DNA of 64,000 nt from Rickettsia tillamookensis (GCF_016743795.2 NZ_CP060138.2:558001-622000); one strand, 5' to 3'; positions 21,360-32,259 are shown, counted from the first letter of the stretch. Program-made: numbers and translations. The notes: generated by a model from the letters alone, not told the origin.

Positions 21360-21515
21360 ATATTAAGTAGCTCCGGGTAAATGAAAAGTCGATATACGAA
21401 GTTCTATCTATTGACTTATTAATAGCTTACGTTAATTTCCAAATCAAATAAAAAATATTGCTTATTTAAATACCGTGAGCTATTTGTAGATTATATTTAA
21501 TATTTACCTGTAGTT

Positions 21516-23042
21516 ATGAATTCTACCAATCACTCACAAAATAATAGCTTAACTATCTCGTGGCTTAAGCTTGGTATTTTATCCTTAGGGTTTGCAGGTT
21601 TATATTCGGTTATTTTGGTAGTGTTACGTACTCCTCAATTAGCCGATTTTTTCCCAAATCCGCATATTTTCAAATCTGCTTTAATTATTCATGTTAATTT
21701 ATCGGTATTAATTTGGTTGTTTTCTATCACTGCTAGCGTTTGGGGTTGTGAAACGTCATTGCGAGGAGAGGCAAAGCCTCGACGCGGCAATCTCGTCAAA
21801 TCTCCTGAGATTGCCACGCTCTCTATTTTCGCTCGCAATGACGTGCTTTACCTTTATCCCAAACTTGCTTTTCTAGCTACTCTTCTAATTGCCGTATCCC
21901 CAATAGCCGGACACAATCCAGTGATGAATAACTATATACCGATGCTTGAAAATATTGTCTTTATTTTGGGGTTAAGCTTATTTGGTGTTACGTTGCTATT
22001 ATACGCTATAAATATTGTATACTTATTCGATTGGATGAACTTAAATAGTCTAGTTAATTTTACTGTATTATCGACTATTATAATGTTTATTTTAAGCTTT
22101 GTTTGTTTTGGATGGTCTTATAACGGTTTGCAAAACATCATTCAAATTATTCCTATAGAGATAGAATTTTATTATGAATTACTTTTTTGGAGCGGAGGTC
22201 ATTTATTACAATTTATATATACTCAAATATTAATATTTATTTGGGTTGTCTTATTTCAGAAGCTAATAGGTAGAGAATTAAAATTCCAAAAATTCTATCT
22301 GTTCTTACTTTATTTGAATTTTATTTTTGGTGTTATTGCAATATTTGGTCATGTATCTTATGACATTATTGACGGAGCATTCAAAGAATTCTATACAAAT
22401 CATATGAAATATCTAGGAGGTCTTGCTCCTATTTTATGTTTGATCGGCATGGGGTGTGAGTCCTTGTCATTCCGTGGCTTGACCACGGAATCCAGTAAAA
22501 AAATAGATCCCGCAGTCAAGCCACGGGATGACACTGTTATAATAAATAGCAAAGTCATCAAAACCACCTTACTTTGCTCTATTACTTTATTTCTACTCGG
22601 CGGGCTTATAGCAATGAATATTACAGGTATAAATGTAGTAATCCCTGCTCATTATCACGGTTCTATAGTAGGTATTAGCATTGCTTGTATGGGGTATAGT
22701 ATAGTGTCATTCCGTGGCTTGACCACGGAATCCATAGAAAAAACAAAGCAAGACTGGATCCCGTGGTCAAGCCACGGGATGACACTATTAACCGCCTACA
22801 GGATGACATTTGCCATCTACCTCCTAACATTCGGGCAGATTCTGCACATACTTGGGCTAGCATTCGCCGGTGGTTACGGTGTTATGCGGAAAGATCCAAA
22901 TAGCGTAATGCCGATGTCAGCTAAGCTATTAATGGGAATGATGGGTGGAGGAGGGCTTATTGCTATAGTAGGCGGCTTGATGTTTGTATATATTTGTGTT
23001 AAAGTAATGTTTTTTAAAAGTATAAAACTAGAACATGAGTAA
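21516..23042 (+). CDS. Heme-copper oxidase subunit I-like membrane protein carrying three in-frame palindromic elements
   Basis: A 508-residue multi-helix membrane protein resembling the cbb3/nitric-oxide-reductase branch of heme-copper oxidase subunit I. Histidines lie in helices as [33 protein letters not shown] and [13 protein letters not shown], plausible heme and copper ligands. Three RPE-derived segments are translated in frame: about 30 residues from 21754-21843 ([15 protein letters not shown]...), about 23 from 22465-22533 ([19 protein letters not shown]) and about 27 from 22705-22784; removing them leaves about 428 residues. The last 8 nt overlap folE. No partner subunits (CcoO/P) are in the window, so whether it is an active terminal oxidase is unclear. 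Confidence 0.75.
   Translation: MNSTNHSQNNSLTISWLKLGILSLGFAGLYSVILVVLRTPQLADFFPNPHIFKSALIIHVNLSVLIWLFSITASVWGCETSLRGEAKPRRGNLVKSPEIATLSIFARNDVLYLYPKLAFLATLLIAVSPIAGHNPVMNNYIPMLENIVFILGLSLFGVTLLLYAINIVYLFDWMNLNSLVNFTVLSTIIMFILSFVCFGWSYNGLQNIIQIIPIEIEFYYELLFWSGGHLLQFIYTQILIFIWVVLFQKLIGRELKFQKFYLFLLYLNFIFGVIAIFGHVSYDIIDGAFKEFYTNHMKYLGGLAPILCLIGMGCESLSFRGLTTESSKKIDPAVKPRDDTVIINSKVIKTTLLCSITLFLLGGLIAMNITGINVVIPAHYHGSIVGISIACMGYSIVSFRGLTTESIEKTKQDWIPWSSHGMTLLTAYRMTFAIYLLTFGQILHILGLAFAGGYGVMRKDPNSVMPMSAKLLMGMMGGGGLIAIVGGLMFVYICVKVMFFKSIKLEHE
21754..21843. repeat. palindromic element inside the oxidase-like gene (cgtcattgcgag family)
   Basis: Exactly 90 bp between cgtcattgcgag and the closing gctcgcaatgacg, thus 30 codons, keeping the host frame. 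It falls in a loop after the second helix. Confidence 0.9.
22465..22533. repeat. palindromic element inside the oxidase-like gene (tgtcattccgtggcttg family)
   Basis: tgtcattccgtggcttgacc paired with gtcaagccacgggatgaca; read in frame as [10 protein letters not shown]... and DPAVKPRDD. Confidence 0.9.
22705..22784. repeat. second tgtcattccgtggcttg element inside the oxidase-like gene
   Basis: Shares its left half almost exactly with the element 240 bp upstream, but the right half reads ggatcccgtggtcaagccac, so it is an independent copy rather than a local duplication. Confidence 0.9.
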
Positions 23043-23631
23043 ACCAACTAGAGAAGAAGCTAAAGAAGCGGTAAGAACATTACTAAAATTCATTGGTGAA
23101 GACCCAAATAGAGAAGGATTACTTAAAACTCCTGAGAGAGTAATTAACAGCTACGGGGAATTATTCTCCGGTTATGAAAAAGATATAGCAGAAATATTAA
23201 GTACAAAATTTTATGATACTTGTAATTTTCAGGATTTTATCTTACTGAAAGATATAAAATTTACCTCTTTCTGTGAACATCATATGCTCCCTTTCATCGG
23301 TACAGTAGATATAGCTTATATTCCCGATAATTGTATTATTGGTATAAGTAAGCTTGCACGAATAGTAAATGTTTTCGCTAGAAGATTACAGATTCAAGAA
23401 AAAATGACGGTACAAATAGCAGAAAGCGTTCAGGAGAATTTAAAGCCGCTTGGTGTTGCCGTTAAGATTTCTGCTTTACATAGCTGTATGACGATGCGGG
23501 GTGTAATGCAGGATAGTATGATGCAAGATAGCGATATTAATATTACTATGAATACAATGCATTATACGGGTATGTTTGCTGAGCAGCAGAAATATCGCCA
23601 TGAGTTTTTGAATCTTACTGCTAAAAGATAA
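23035..23631 (+). CDS. folE: GTP cyclohydrolase I
   Basis: Converts GTP to dihydroneopterin triphosphate, the entry step to folate (and a precursor for queuosine). The 198-residue protein has the zinc ligands C80 and H83 in SFCEHH and C151 in [11 protein letters not shown], plus [13 protein letters not shown], the substrate-binding block. Its start overlaps the upstream oxidase-like gene by 8 nt, suggesting translational coupling. The insertion-like [10 protein letters not shown] after the third ligand replaces the usual short loop and looks like a small local duplication. A palindromic element starts directly at its stop codon. Confidence 0.95.
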   Translation: MSKPTREEAKEAVRTLLKFIGEDPNREGLLKTPERVINSYGELFSGYEKDIAEILSTKFYDTCNFQDFILLKDIKFTSFCEHHMLPFIGTVDIAYIPDNCIIGISKLARIVNVFARRLQIQEKMTVQIAESVQENLKPLGVAVKISALHSCMTMRGVMQDSMMQDSDINITMNTMHYTGMFAEQQKYRHEFLNLTAKR

Positions 23632-23758
23632 TATACTCGATGAACTTCAAAAATTGGCTACGTCGTTCTACAAGATCTGCGGTGCTCACGTATTAAGTAT
23701 ACGCTCCGCTCCTCGACTTGTGAACTCCTTGCTCTTTTTGAAGTTGATCTTCGTATAT
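23631..23758. repeat. Rickettsia palindromic element, tatactcgatgaac family (copy 3)
   Basis: Left arm tatactcgatgaacttcaaa, right arm tttgaagttgatcttcgtat. It begins at the last base of the folE stop codon and ends 28 nt before proS. Confidence 0.9.
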
Positions 23759-23786
23759 CTGTTTTTTATTTTACTTAGAGTATATA

Positions 23787-25070
23787 ATGTTATTATCAAA
23801 ATATTTTTTACCTGTTTTAAAAGAAGAGCCAAGTGAAGCTCAAGTAACTTCGCATAAATTAATGCTTAGAAGCGGAATGATTAGGCAACAAGCAGCAGGT
23901 ATTTATACATGGCTTCCGCTCGGCTTAAAAGTACTGAAGAATATCGAGAATATAGTACGCTCAAACATGAATAAAGCGGGAGCTTTGGAAGTTCTAATGC
24001 CTTGCATTCAACCCGCACATTTATGGATGGAATCGGGACGTTTTGATAATTACGGCAAGGAAATGCTAAAATTTCAAGACCGTCACGATAATACTTTACT
24101 ATTTGGTCCGACTAATGAAGATATGATTACGGATATTTTCCGTCATAATATTAAGTCATATAAGGATTTACCGAAAAATCTTTATCATATCCAATGGAAA
24201 TTTCGTGATGAGATTAGACCCCGTTTCGGTGTTATGAGAGGTCGGGAGTTTTTAATGAAAGATGCTTATTCTTTTGATATAAACGAAGAAAATGCCGTTA
24301 AGACCTATAATCAAATGTATCAGGCTTATATCAATACTTTTCGGGATTTAGGTGTGTTCGCTATCCCTGTTATTGCAGATAACGGTCCGATAGGCGGCAA
24401 TTTAAGTCATGAATTTCATATTATCGCCGAGACCGGTGAAAGCACTATTTATTACGATAAAAGATTTAAGACTTTAAAAGATAATCCTAACATTGATGTA
24501 GAGGAAATTAAAAGCTGGTACGCAGCAGCCGAAGAAAAGCATGATTTGAATAAATTGCCTATATCTGAACAGGAAATAACTAGCAGTAAAGGGATAGAAG
24601 TCGGGCATATTTTTTATATCGGCTCAAAATATTCGGTTAATATGAATGCTCTTATTAATGATGAGCATGGTAAATTAACTCCTGTAGAAATGAGTTCTTA
24701 CGGCATAGGTATTTCAAGGTTAGTGGCAGCTATTATAGAAGCAAATTGTGATGAGAAAGGTATTATATGGCCTTCTAACGTTGCTCCTTTTAAAGTTTCT
24801 TTAATTAATTTAAATATTCATGATAGTAAATGCGTAGAGCTTGCGGCAAAGGCTTATAAAGAGCTATCTGTTCAAAACATAGAAGTGCTATATGACGATA
24901 CCGAAGCACGTGCCGGCAGTAAATTCGCAACGCACGACCTTATCGGTTCACCTTATCAAATTATAATCGGTCCTAAAAAAGCAGCGGATAATATCGTTGA
25001 ATTAAAAGATCGTAAAACCGGTGCTATAGAAGATACCGAGGTAGAAAATCTTATTAATTATATCAAATAA
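23787..25070 (+). CDS. proS: Prolyl-tRNA synthetase (short, type without editing insertion)
   Basis: Class II synthetase charging tRNA-Pro. The 427-residue protein is the alphaproteobacterial short form that lacks the INS editing domain of E. coli ProS. Class II motif 1 includes EVLMPCIQP, motif 2 is [17 protein letters not shown] with the tRNA/ATP arginines, and motif 3 is [13 protein letters not shown]. The C-terminal anticodon-binding domain carries [14 protein letters not shown] and IIIGPK. The start ATG lies 28 nt after the palindromic element. Confidence 0.96.
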   Translation: MLLSKYFLPVLKEEPSEAQVTSHKLMLRSGMIRQQAAGIYTWLPLGLKVLKNIENIVRSNMNKAGALEVLMPCIQPAHLWMESGRFDNYGKEMLKFQDRHDNTLLFGPTNEDMITDIFRHNIKSYKDLPKNLYHIQWKFRDEIRPRFGVMRGREFLMKDAYSFDINEENAVKTYNQMYQAYINTFRDLGVFAIPVIADNGPIGGNLSHEFHIIAETGESTIYYDKRFKTLKDNPNIDVEEIKSWYAAAEEKHDLNKLPISEQEITSSKGIEVGHIFYIGSKYSVNMNALINDEHGKLTPVEMSSYGIGISRLVAAIIEANCDEKGIIWPSNVAPFKVSLINLNIHDSKCVELAAKAYKELSVQNIEVLYDDTEARAGSKFATHDLIGSPYQIIIGPKKAADNIVELKDRKTGAIEDTEVENLINYIK

Positions 25071-25078
25071 CATAGACA

Positions 25079-25104
25079 ATGATAGTATCATATGATACTA
25101 TCAT
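25079..25104. promoter_or_regulatory. perfect 26-bp palindrome at the start of the fic gene
   Basis: The 13-bp half-site atgatagtatcat is followed by its exact reverse complement with no spacer, ending 3 nt before the fic ATG and 8 nt after the proS stop. There is no Shine-Dalgarno between it and the ATG. It could be an operator for a dimeric regulator, or an RNA hairpin that hides the start codon or ends proS transcription. Confidence 0.7.
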
Positions 25105-25107
25105 ATA

Positions 25108-26076
25108 ATGAATAATAGACCGCCTTTTCAAATAACTAATAAAATCTTGGAGCTATCACAAGATATTTCTTATGAGCTTGGTATTTTAGCCGGTAGCAAA
25201 CTTTATTCTCAGCCTATAAAACTTCGCAAAAATAATCAAATTAAGACTATTCACTCTTCTTTAGCAATTGAAGGAAATAATTTAAGTATAGAGCAGATAA
25301 CAGATTTAATAGACGGCAAAAGGGTACTTGCACCTGAAAAAGATATTTTAGAAGTAAAAAATGCTATAAAATTATATAATGATCTGACTATATTTAATCC
25401 TTTTAAAATTGAATCATTGCTAAAAGCACATGAGATATTAATGCAAGGATTAGTAGAAGATAACGGGAAGTGGCGTAAAGGTAATGCCGGTATACTAAAA
25501 GGTACGGAAATTATACATTTTGCACCTCCGGCAAGCCGTGTATCTTTATTAATGCAGGATTTATTTGAGTTTATAACACAAGATAAGAATGTTTCCGGAA
25601 TAGTTAAAGCTTGTATATTTCATTATGAATTTGAATTTATCCATCCTTTTTCGGACGGTAATGGGCGAATCGGTAGATTATGGCAACAATTATTACTAAT
25701 GCAAACTAATAAAATTTTTGAATATATTTCCGTTGAAAGTTTGATAAGGAATAATCAAAGTGAATATTATAGTGTTTTAAGTAAGTGTGATAAGCTTGGT
25801 GAATCGACGTTATTTATCGAGTTTATGCTTGATAAAATAGTTGTAGCATTAAGATTATATAGTAATAATATAACATATGAGGCAAGTACTCCATTATATA
25901 GAATTGAATTTGCTAAGGTTAATTTAATAGATAAATGGTTTTCTAGAAAAGATTATACTAATGTACATAAAAATATTTCTACGGCAACGGCTAGTAGAGA
26001 TTTGTTATATGGTTTGGAGCATAAGCTTTTAATAAGTAAAGGTGATAAGAACCAGACTTATTATAGATTCGTATAA
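25108..26076 (+). CDS. Fic-domain protein, class II (N-terminal inhibitory helix), probable AMPylase
   Basis: Fic proteins transfer AMP (or another nucleotide part) to hydroxyl groups of target proteins. The complete catalytic motif HPFSDGNGRIGR is at residues 179-190. The inhibitory motif SLAIEGN (S51, E55, G56 of the S/TxxxEG/N pattern) precedes the Fic core, defining an auto-inhibited class II enzyme in which the Glu blocks ATP gamma-phosphate binding. The C-terminal 60 residues (RIEFAKVNLIDKWF..., TASRDLLYGLEHKLLIS) resemble a winged helix, as in Fic/DOC proteins that act on DNA or self-regulate. Length is 322 residues. The gene begins right after a perfect palindrome. Host or self target is not predictable. 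Confidence 0.9.
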   Translation: MNNRPPFQITNKILELSQDISYELGILAGSKLYSQPIKLRKNNQIKTIHSSLAIEGNNLSIEQITDLIDGKRVLAPEKDILEVKNAIKLYNDLTIFNPFKIESLLKAHEILMQGLVEDNGKWRKGNAGILKGTEIIHFAPPASRVSLLMQDLFEFITQDKNVSGIVKACIFHYEFEFIHPFSDGNGRIGRLWQQLLLMQTNKIFEYISVESLIRNNQSEYYSVLSKCDKLGESTLFIEFMLDKIVVALRLYSNNITYEASTPLYRIEFAKVNLIDKWFSRKDYTNVHKNISTATASRDLLYGLEHKLLISKGDKNQTYYRFV

Positions 26077-26134
26077 GCCATACTCAATGCCTTGCAGGAA
26101 TGACATAATACCGCTGATTCAAAAAGAGATTAAC

Positions 26135-26350
26135 ATGAAAAATTTTATAAAATACTTATTTTTTACCGGTCTATATATAGTAGTAACGATAATAGTTGCT
26201 TATATGGTTTTAGCTCAAACTATTCCTAATGATGGGCAGTGTCATATGATGGATAGACCGCTTGTTATTCATTACATTTTAGCAGCAATTATTACCGCTT
26301 TACCGGCACTAATTTTAATATATAGTAGAAGTAAGAAAAAGAAGAAATAA
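26135..26350 (+). CDS. Small two-helix membrane protein, unrecognised
   Basis: A 71-residue protein with two hydrophobic segments ([21 protein letters not shown] and [19 protein letters not shown]), a short loop holding a single Cys ([10 protein letters not shown]), and a basic C-terminus of lysines. The frame is open from 26042 but the ATG at 26135 has an agagat ribosome site 7 nt upstream; the leader is partly palindromic-element debris. It sits 5 nt before ruvA, so it is probably the first gene of a ruvA transcript. No family assigned. Confidence 0.7.
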   Translation: MKNFIKYLFFTGLYIVVTIIVAYMVLAQTIPNDGQCHMMDRPLVIHYILAAIITALPALILIYSRSKKKKK

Positions 26351-26355
26351 ATTAT

Positions 26356-26967
26356 ATGATCGGTAAATTAAGCGGTAAGATTGATTCCCAAGGCGATGAT
26401 TACATTATAATTGACGTAAATGGGGTAGGGTATCTTGTTTATGCTTCAGGTAAAACTTTAGGTAAATTTGCTGAAGGGGAGTTTTATAAACTATTTATCG
26501 AAACCCATGTTAGAGAGGAGCATATTCATCTTTACGGTTTTCTGACTCTAGAAGAGAAGAATTTTTTTAATTTGTTACAATCAGTAAACGGTATAGGTAC
26601 AAGAATGGCTTTATCTATCTTATCAAACCTGACGCCTGCGGATATCCAAATTGCTATAAATAATGAGGATAAAAATATATTTAAAGCAATATCCGGAGTG
26701 GGAGCTAAACTTGCTGAGCGTATAGTGTTGGAGCTGAAAGGTAAAGTAGCAAAAATATCAAGCGGCTCTGCTATTATTAAAGATAATTTAAGTATTAAGA
26801 ATATTACACCCGTCGCAAGCAATGAAGTAATAAAAGCTCTAGTAAATCTAGGCTTTTCTAGATTTGAAGCACAAAACACCGTTCAAGGTATCATTACCCA
26901 AAATCCCGAAATTTCTATTGATGAGTTAATCAAAACAGCCCTGAAAAATCGAAATTCTAATTTTTAA
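26356..26967 (+). CDS. ruvA: Holliday junction DNA helicase subunit RuvA
   Basis: Tetrameric junction-binding subunit that targets the RuvB motor to four-way junctions. The 203-residue protein has the N-terminal OB fold ([34 protein letters not shown]), two helix-hairpin-helix motifs ([12 protein letters not shown] and [16 protein letters not shown]) and the C-terminal RuvB-contacting domain ([16 protein letters not shown]). In most bacteria ruvA and ruvB are adjacent; here an unrelated 290-residue gene with its own promoter separates them. Confidence 0.96.
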   Translation: MIGKLSGKIDSQGDDYIIIDVNGVGYLVYASGKTLGKFAEGEFYKLFIETHVREEHIHLYGFLTLEEKNFFNLLQSVNGIGTRMALSILSNLTPADIQIAINNEDKNIFKAISGVGAKLAERIVLELKGKVAKISSGSAIIKDNLSIKNITPVASNEVIKALVNLGFSRFEAQNTVQGIITQNPEISIDELIKTALKNRNSNF

Positions 26968-26993
26968 GAAAGTATTAATTAATTAATATTTTC

Positions 26994-27022
26994 TTTACTT
27001 TTATTTAATTTTGGTATATAAT
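26994..27022 (+). promoter_or_regulatory. sigma-70-type promoter for the gene between ruvA and ruvB
   Basis: TTTACT (26994-26999) and TATAAT (27017-27022) are separated by 17 bp, with a likely start near 27029 and the ATG at 27056. The -10 box is a perfect consensus. Confidence 0.6.
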
Positions 27023-27055
27023 ACGTATTCAAAAACATTATTAATAGGTAAAATT

Positions 27056-27928
27056 ATGTCAAAATTAAAAATATTTTTAGCAAGTATAAATGCTAATAAG
27101 TTAATTGCGGAACTAGAAAAAGACCCAGCTACATTAAATATCAACGATGAAGTATTACCCAATCATTTGGAAGATTTACTAGAAACTTTAAAAGGAGATG
27201 ATACTGTAAAAACGCTAAAGATTGAAAGTTCTGTATGGAATTCAGCATCATTACTATCACACAACGGTATAACAGAAGAAAGTAAAATAGAATTATTGAA
27301 AGCGATACCAAAAATGAATCTAAACGCTTTAGGTTTGACCGGTCTTACTCTAAACAATAGCGATATAGATATTTTTTGTGAAGCAATCAAACATAGCAAA
27401 ATTAATGAACTTGAGTTTTTTTTAGGTAGAGAAATAAGTAATGAATCAAAAGCAAAATTATTCACTTCTATAAAAAATAATAAAGCTCTTCTTAATTGTT
27501 TGGTTACGGGTCCAAATGATATGTCCCCACAAGAGAAACAAGAAAAGAAAACATGGACAAGTCAAATTAATGAGAGAACTGATAAAAATCAGAGTATTCT
27601 AGAAGAAGTAGCACAAGTTTTAAAAGATTGGTCTGAAACGCCTAACAATTTGCATAAGGGTACAATTCATAGTTACTTAAAATTATATCAAAAGTTAAAT
27701 AAAGATAGTGTTATAGAAGAGTTAGAAAAGTTAAAAGTAACTGATGCAAACTTTATTCTAGAAAACGCAGATAAACATATTAATGAGCATTTTTTTGAGA
27801 TGGTGGGAATTGCAAAAGAAGTATATGCTGATGGTTTATTTGTGCCTACTGATATAACTAGTTACATCGCATCTTGTATTGGGGATTTATCTAATATAAT
27901 AAATAAATCAAGTGATATAGAATCTTAA
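27056..27928 (+). CDS. Unrecognised protein with a leucine-rich N-terminal half, inserted between ruvA and ruvB
   Basis: A 290-residue soluble protein without signal peptide. The first half has irregular Leu/Asn-rich units such as DDTVKTLKIESSVWNSAS, LNALGLTGLTLNNSDID and KINELEFFLGREISNE, which resemble degenerate leucine-rich repeats of the RNI type; the second half is helical (SILEEVAQVLKDWSE, LKLYQKLNKDSVIEELEKL). The start was moved from a TTG at 27011 to ATG 27056, which has an aggtaaa site. It has its own consensus promoter. I cannot name a family; LRR-like rickettsial proteins can be effectors, but that is inference. Confidence 0.7.
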   Translation: MSKLKIFLASINANKLIAELEKDPATLNINDEVLPNHLEDLLETLKGDDTVKTLKIESSVWNSASLLSHNGITEESKIELLKAIPKMNLNALGLTGLTLNNSDIDIFCEAIKHSKINELEFFLGREISNESKAKLFTSIKNNKALLNCLVTGPNDMSPQEKQEKKTWTSQINERTDKNQSILEEVAQVLKDWSETPNNLHKGTIHSYLKLYQKLNKDSVIEELEKLKVTDANFILENADKHINEHFFEMVGIAKEVYADGLFVPTDITSYIASCIGDLSNIINKSSDIES

Positions 27929-27990
27929 AATAATTTATAGCATAAAACTATTTTTTAGCTATTATTAGTCATTATATTCGATTTAAAATA

Positions 27991-29019
27991 ATGACTAATA
28001 TATTATCGCCTGAAAAAATTGAAAATGATCAAGAACTGCCGATAAGACCGTCATATTTACAAGAATTTGTCGGTCAACAGCAGATTAAAGAGAATCTTTC
28101 AGTATTTATTAAAGCTGCAAAATCTCGGAATGAACATCTTGACCATACTTTATTTTACGGTCCGCCCGGTCTTGGTAAGACTACGCTTGCTAAGATTATC
28201 TCTAATGAAATCGGCGGTAATTTCAAATCCACCTCCGGTCCTGCTATACTTAAAGCAGCTGACCTTGCTGCTATCCTAACTAATCTTGAAAAAAACGACG
28301 TATTATTTATTGATGAAATCCACCGCTTAAATACTGCGGTTGAAGAGGTTTTATACCCTGCTATGGAGGATTTTGAGCTTGATATAATTATCGGTGAAGG
28401 TCCGGCCGCAAGATCGGTGAAAATAACCTTGCCGCAATTTACTTTAATCGGGGCTACCACACGGCTTGGGCTGCTTAGTAATCCTTTGCGTGATAGGTTC
28501 GGCATTCCTATGCGGCTAAATTTTTATAATACTGAGGAGCTTAAGAAAGTTTTAAATAGAGCAAGTAAATTATTTAATATTGATTTGACCGATTCAGGTT
28601 CAGAAGAGATAGCTAAAAGAAGTAGAGGAACGCCGAGAATTGCATTAAGATTGCTGCGTCGTATAAGAGATTTTGCAGCAGTTGACGGTAAATCAAGAGT
28701 AGATAAAGAAATCTCTGATTTTGGGTTAAATCGTTTGGAAGTTGATCGCATAGGACTTGATAGTAATGATTATCGTTATTTGAAATTCATAGCGGATAAT
28801 TATAACGGTGGTCCCGTTGGAATTGAAACGATTGCTGCTGCATTATCCGAACAGCGTGATGCACTTGAAGAAACCATAGAGCCTTATCTTATACAGATAG
28901 GTTTATTACAAAGAACTCCTAGAGGTAGGGTAATCACGATTGCCGCTTTTGAGCATTTGAAAATGCCGATACCTAATCAATCACATCATCAATTTAATAT
29001 TTTTAACGAGAATGAGTAA
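27991..29019 (+). CDS. ruvB: Holliday junction DNA helicase subunit RuvB
   Basis: AAA+ motor that drives branch migration with RuvA. The 342-residue protein has the RuvB N-terminal LRPxxL-type start ([21 protein letters not shown]), Walker [12 protein letters not shown], Walker [11 protein letters not shown], sensor 1 [18 protein letters not shown], the arginine finger in that block, and a C-terminal winged helix ([18 protein letters not shown]). Its end overlaps the msbA start by 8 nt, so the two are probably coupled. Confidence 0.97.
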   Translation: MTNILSPEKIENDQELPIRPSYLQEFVGQQQIKENLSVFIKAAKSRNEHLDHTLFYGPPGLGKTTLAKIISNEIGGNFKSTSGPAILKAADLAAILTNLEKNDVLFIDEIHRLNTAVEEVLYPAMEDFELDIIIGEGPAARSVKITLPQFTLIGATTRLGLLSNPLRDRFGIPMRLNFYNTEELKKVLNRASKLFNIDLTDSGSEEIAKRSRGTPRIALRLLRRIRDFAAVDGKSRVDKEISDFGLNRLEVDRIGLDSNDYRYLKFIADNYNGGPVGIETIAAALSEQRDALEETIEPYLIQIGLLQRTPRGRVITIAAFEHLKMPIPNQSHHQFNIFNENE

Positions 29020-30775
29020 TAATAATTTAAATGATAGTTATACAGCCGCAGATGTTATAAAAAGGCTGATAAAAGATCATGTTAAACCTTACGCAAATAA
29101 AATATATTTTTCGATATTTTGCATGGTTATTGCAGCAATTTGTACGGCAGTGATTGTACATGCGGTTAGACCTATTATTGATAAGATTTTTTTAACGCAT
29201 GATAAGAAAATGCTTATAATAATGCCTATAGTGCTTACTGTAACTTTTTTTATAAAAGGAATTTCAGAGTGTTATCAGAATTATCTAATAAAATTTGTTG
29301 GGCAGAGGGTACTAAACGATTTGCAGATAAAAATGTATGAGCATTTGTTACTTGCTGATATTTCTTTTATTCAAAACCAATCTTCAGGACGTTTAATATC
29401 TCGTTTTACTAATGATATTTCTTTGATGCGTGGGGCTGTTTCTAATTTACTTGTCGGATGTGCTAAACATTTCCTAACTGTAGTATGCTTAATAATAACT
29501 ATGTTTCATTTAGAACCGCTATTATCTTGCGTAGTTTTTCTTGTGTTCCCTTTGGCTGTTTATCCGGTGCAAAGGATGGGCAGAAAGATAAGAAAAATAT
29601 TTTCACAATCCCAAGAGGAGCTTGGGCATTATACTTCTAGGCTTGATGAAACATTTCAGTCAATTAAGATTATTAAATCTTTTGTAGGCGAAAAAATAGA
29701 AAGTAATAGAGCATCGTTGATTATTAATAATATTTTAGAGTTTTACAAAAAAACATCTAAGCTAGATGCGATGGTTTCACCGATTATGGAAGGTTTAAGT
29801 GGTCTTGCAGTCGGAGGGATGGTTTGGTACGGAGGTAATCTAGTTCTTGAGGGTAAAACTACACCCGGTGCATTATTTGCTTTTTTAGCTGCTTTTGCTG
29901 CAGCTTATAGACCTTTTAAAAGTTTGGTATCGTTAAATATTAATTTGCAAGAAGGAATAGCCGCAGCTAAGAGGGTATTTAGTATTTTGGATACCGAACC
30001 TCTTATTAAAGATCATGAAGATGCTAAAGAAGTAGAGCTATATAATCCACAAATTACTTTTGAAAAACTAGCTTTAAGTTTTGAGAGTAAAATAGCTATA
30101 AAATATATAGATCTAAAGCTAGAACCTCATAAGATAATTGCGTTTGTCGGGCGCTCCGGTAGCGGTAAGACGTCCCTTAGTAATTTATTAGTGCGTTTTT
30201 ATGATCCAAATGAAGGAAGAATTTTAATTAATAATCATGATATTAAAGATATTAAGCTTACTTCACTTAGAGGTCAGATTTCCTTAGTTACTCAAGATAC
30301 TCATTTATTTGATACAAGCGTTGCCGAAAATATAGCATACGGTCAGGAAAAAGCTACAAGAGAAGAAATAATTGAAGCAGCAAAATATGCAGATGCGCAT
30401 GAGTTTATTATGCATCTGCCGAACGGTTACGACACGCAGATAGGAGTGCAGGGGACAACTCTTTCAGGCGGTCAGCGTCAGCGTTTATCTATTGCGAGAG
30501 CTTTCCTAAAAGACGCACCTATTTTAATTTGGGATGAAGCAACGAGTAGCTTAGACCAAGCTTCAGAGCAGAAAATTCTAGAATCTTTAAAGAAATTACG
30601 CCAAGGAAAAACCACTTTAATTATTACGCATCGTTTAAGCAGTATTATCGATCTTGATAATATTATCGTCATGAAAAACGGTGAGATTTGTGAGCAGGGT
30701 ACTCACACTCAATTACTTAAGAATAAAGATGAATATTATAGGTTGTATAATAAGGAGTTAAGAGAAAATGGTTGA
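29012..30775 (+). CDS. msbA: MsbA-like lipid exporter ABC half-transporter
   Basis: A 587-residue fused exporter: six transmembrane helices in the first 310 residues, then a nucleotide-binding domain. Motifs are Walker [11 protein letters not shown]-loop [12 protein letters not shown], signature [15 protein letters not shown], Walker [13 protein letters not shown] and switch His in LIITHRLSS. The family includes MsbA (lipid A-core flipping) and related multidrug exporters; Rickettsia make lipid A and have msbA paralogues, so lipid A export is likely but not proven here. The start overlaps ruvB. Confidence 0.9.
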   Translation: MSNNNLNDSYTAADVIKRLIKDHVKPYANKIYFSIFCMVIAAICTAVIVHAVRPIIDKIFLTHDKKMLIIMPIVLTVTFFIKGISECYQNYLIKFVGQRVLNDLQIKMYEHLLLADISFIQNQSSGRLISRFTNDISLMRGAVSNLLVGCAKHFLTVVCLIITMFHLEPLLSCVVFLVFPLAVYPVQRMGRKIRKIFSQSQEELGHYTSRLDETFQSIKIIKSFVGEKIESNRASLIINNILEFYKKTSKLDAMVSPIMEGLSGLAVGGMVWYGGNLVLEGKTTPGALFAFLAAFAAAYRPFKSLVSLNINLQEGIAAAKRVFSILDTEPLIKDHEDAKEVELYNPQITFEKLALSFESKIAIKYIDLKLEPHKIIAFVGRSGSGKTSLSNLLVRFYDPNEGRILINNHDIKDIKLTSLRGQISLVTQDTHLFDTSVAENIAYGQEKATREEIIEAAKYADAHEFIMHLPNGYDTQIGVQGTTLSGGQRQRLSIARAFLKDAPILIWDEATSSLDQASEQKILESLKKLRQGKTTLIITHRLSSIIDLDNIIVMKNGEICEQGTHTQLLKNKDEYYRLYNKELRENG

Positions 30776-30839
30776 TTTATAAAGTAAATAGTTTATATTT
30801 CTTAATTTTTGTTAACTATTATTACAATACTAATATTTT

Positions 30840-30931
30840 CGTCATTGTGAGGAGCGAAGCGACGTGGCAATCTCGTCAAGCATCCTGAGATTGCTTCGTC
30901 GAATTACTGCGTAATTCTTCTCGCAATGACG
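30840..30931. repeat. Rickettsia palindromic element, cgtcattgcgag family
   Basis: cgtcattgtgaggagcgaag and ttcttctcgcaatgacg ends, with gtggcaatctcg / gagattgctt inner arms, in the spacer between msbA and ampG. Confidence 0.9.
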
Positions 30932-30949
30932 ATTTAATGGAAGACCCCA

Positions 30950-32194
30950 ATGCTCATTACCAAGATTTTTAAAGACTATAGATTATTTGAAATATTTATT
31001 TTAGGAATAGTTAGCGGTATGCCGTTGGTTATAATCTTTTCTACTCTTGCGGTATGGTTAAAAGAATCAGGAATAGATATCGCTGTTATTACTACTTTTG
31101 CGGTTGCAAGACTATCATATTCATTAAAAGTATTTTGGTCACCGTTAGTCGATAATTTTAAAATACCTTTTTTAAGTAGATGGGGACATAGAAAAAGTTG
31201 GCTTATATTATGTAGCTCTTTAATGGCTTTAGTACTAATTGCTATAAGCAAGGAAGACCCTACTGTTTCTTTAACTGCTTTATATTTCTTGACTATATTA
31301 CTCGGCTTTTTATCCAGCACGTTCGATATTGCCGTTGATGCGTTGCGTATTGATAAGTTTGATCAGGAAACGCAAAGCATAGCTAGTGCAACTGCCGTAT
31401 TCGGTTATCGAATCGGTATGCTTATTACAGGGGCAGGTGCTTTGTACCTTGCAGAAATAACCGGAAATAATTGGCAACTAACTTTCTTTGTTATAGCTAT
31501 AATATTTGCTGTTGCTAGCGTTTTTATAATAACCGTAAAAGAAAAAGAATTAGTAAGAGAAAAAATTAATATTACTTCTATTACTTCATGGATTTCTACA
31601 GTAATTAATCCTTTCAAGGATTTTTTCAAAAGAGAATTTGCCGTAACTATTTTACTTGCGATAATATTTTTTAAATTAGGCGATGCTATGCTTGGAGCGG
31701 TTGCCTCACCTTTTTATATAGAGCTTGGTTATACAAAAGGTGAAATAGCAATAATCGCTAAGCTTTACGGGTTGATTGCGACCTTAGTCGGAGGCTTTGC
31801 TGGTGGTATTGTAATGTATAGGGTAGGGAATTTTAAAGGTTTGATTATTACCGGTATTGCTCAAAGTCTAACGCATTTTGCATTTATTTGGCTTAATCAC
31901 CAACCTCCTTCTTTTGAAGCTTTATTAATTGCTATTACTATAGAGAATTTTGCTGCTGCTATGGGAGCTACTGCTTTAGTCGGCTATATAGGTAATTTAT
32001 GTAATAAAAAATATTCGGCAACACAATATGCTTTACTTAGCAGTAGCAGTAGTTTATGTAACAATACTGTCACTATTTATGCCGGGAAACTTGTAAATAT
32101 GATGGGTTGGGACGGCTTTTTTATCTTTACTATAATTTTAGCCTTGCCTGCTTTGTTTATATTAATGTATCTTAATAAGAAGGTTAATGTGTAG
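30950..32194 (+). CDS. ampG: AmpG-type muropeptide permease
   Basis: A 414-residue, 12-helix major facilitator that imports anhydro-muropeptides for cell wall recycling. The N-terminus ([40 protein letters not shown]) and WGHRKSWLI are the AmpG hallmarks, as is [16 protein letters not shown] in the fourth helix region. Its context fits: dacF follows directly, and lytic transglycosylase and LD-carboxypeptidase genes lie within 15 kb, together giving a murein recycling set. An alternative MFS role is unlikely. Confidence 0.88.
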   Translation: MLITKIFKDYRLFEIFILGIVSGMPLVIIFSTLAVWLKESGIDIAVITTFAVARLSYSLKVFWSPLVDNFKIPFLSRWGHRKSWLILCSSLMALVLIAISKEDPTVSLTALYFLTILLGFLSSTFDIAVDALRIDKFDQETQSIASATAVFGYRIGMLITGAGALYLAEITGNNWQLTFFVIAIIFAVASVFIITVKEKELVREKINITSITSWISTVINPFKDFFKREFAVTILLAIIFFKLGDAMLGAVASPFYIELGYTKGEIAIIAKLYGLIATLVGGFAGGIVMYRVGNFKGLIITGIAQSLTHFAFIWLNHQPPSFEALLIAITIENFAAAMGATALVGYIGNLCNKKYSATQYALLSSSSSLCNNTVTIYAGKLVNMMGWDGFFIFTIILALPALFILMYLNKKVNV

Positions 32195-32259
32195 TAAGTT
32201 TTACTGTCACCCCGTAGACAAGCCAGTCTTGTTGTATGGTTCAAGAAGCCAACTCGATG

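Noticed and set aside
23654-23836. 60-codon frame between folE and proS
   Set aside because: Translated palindromic element copy 3, overlapping the proS start.
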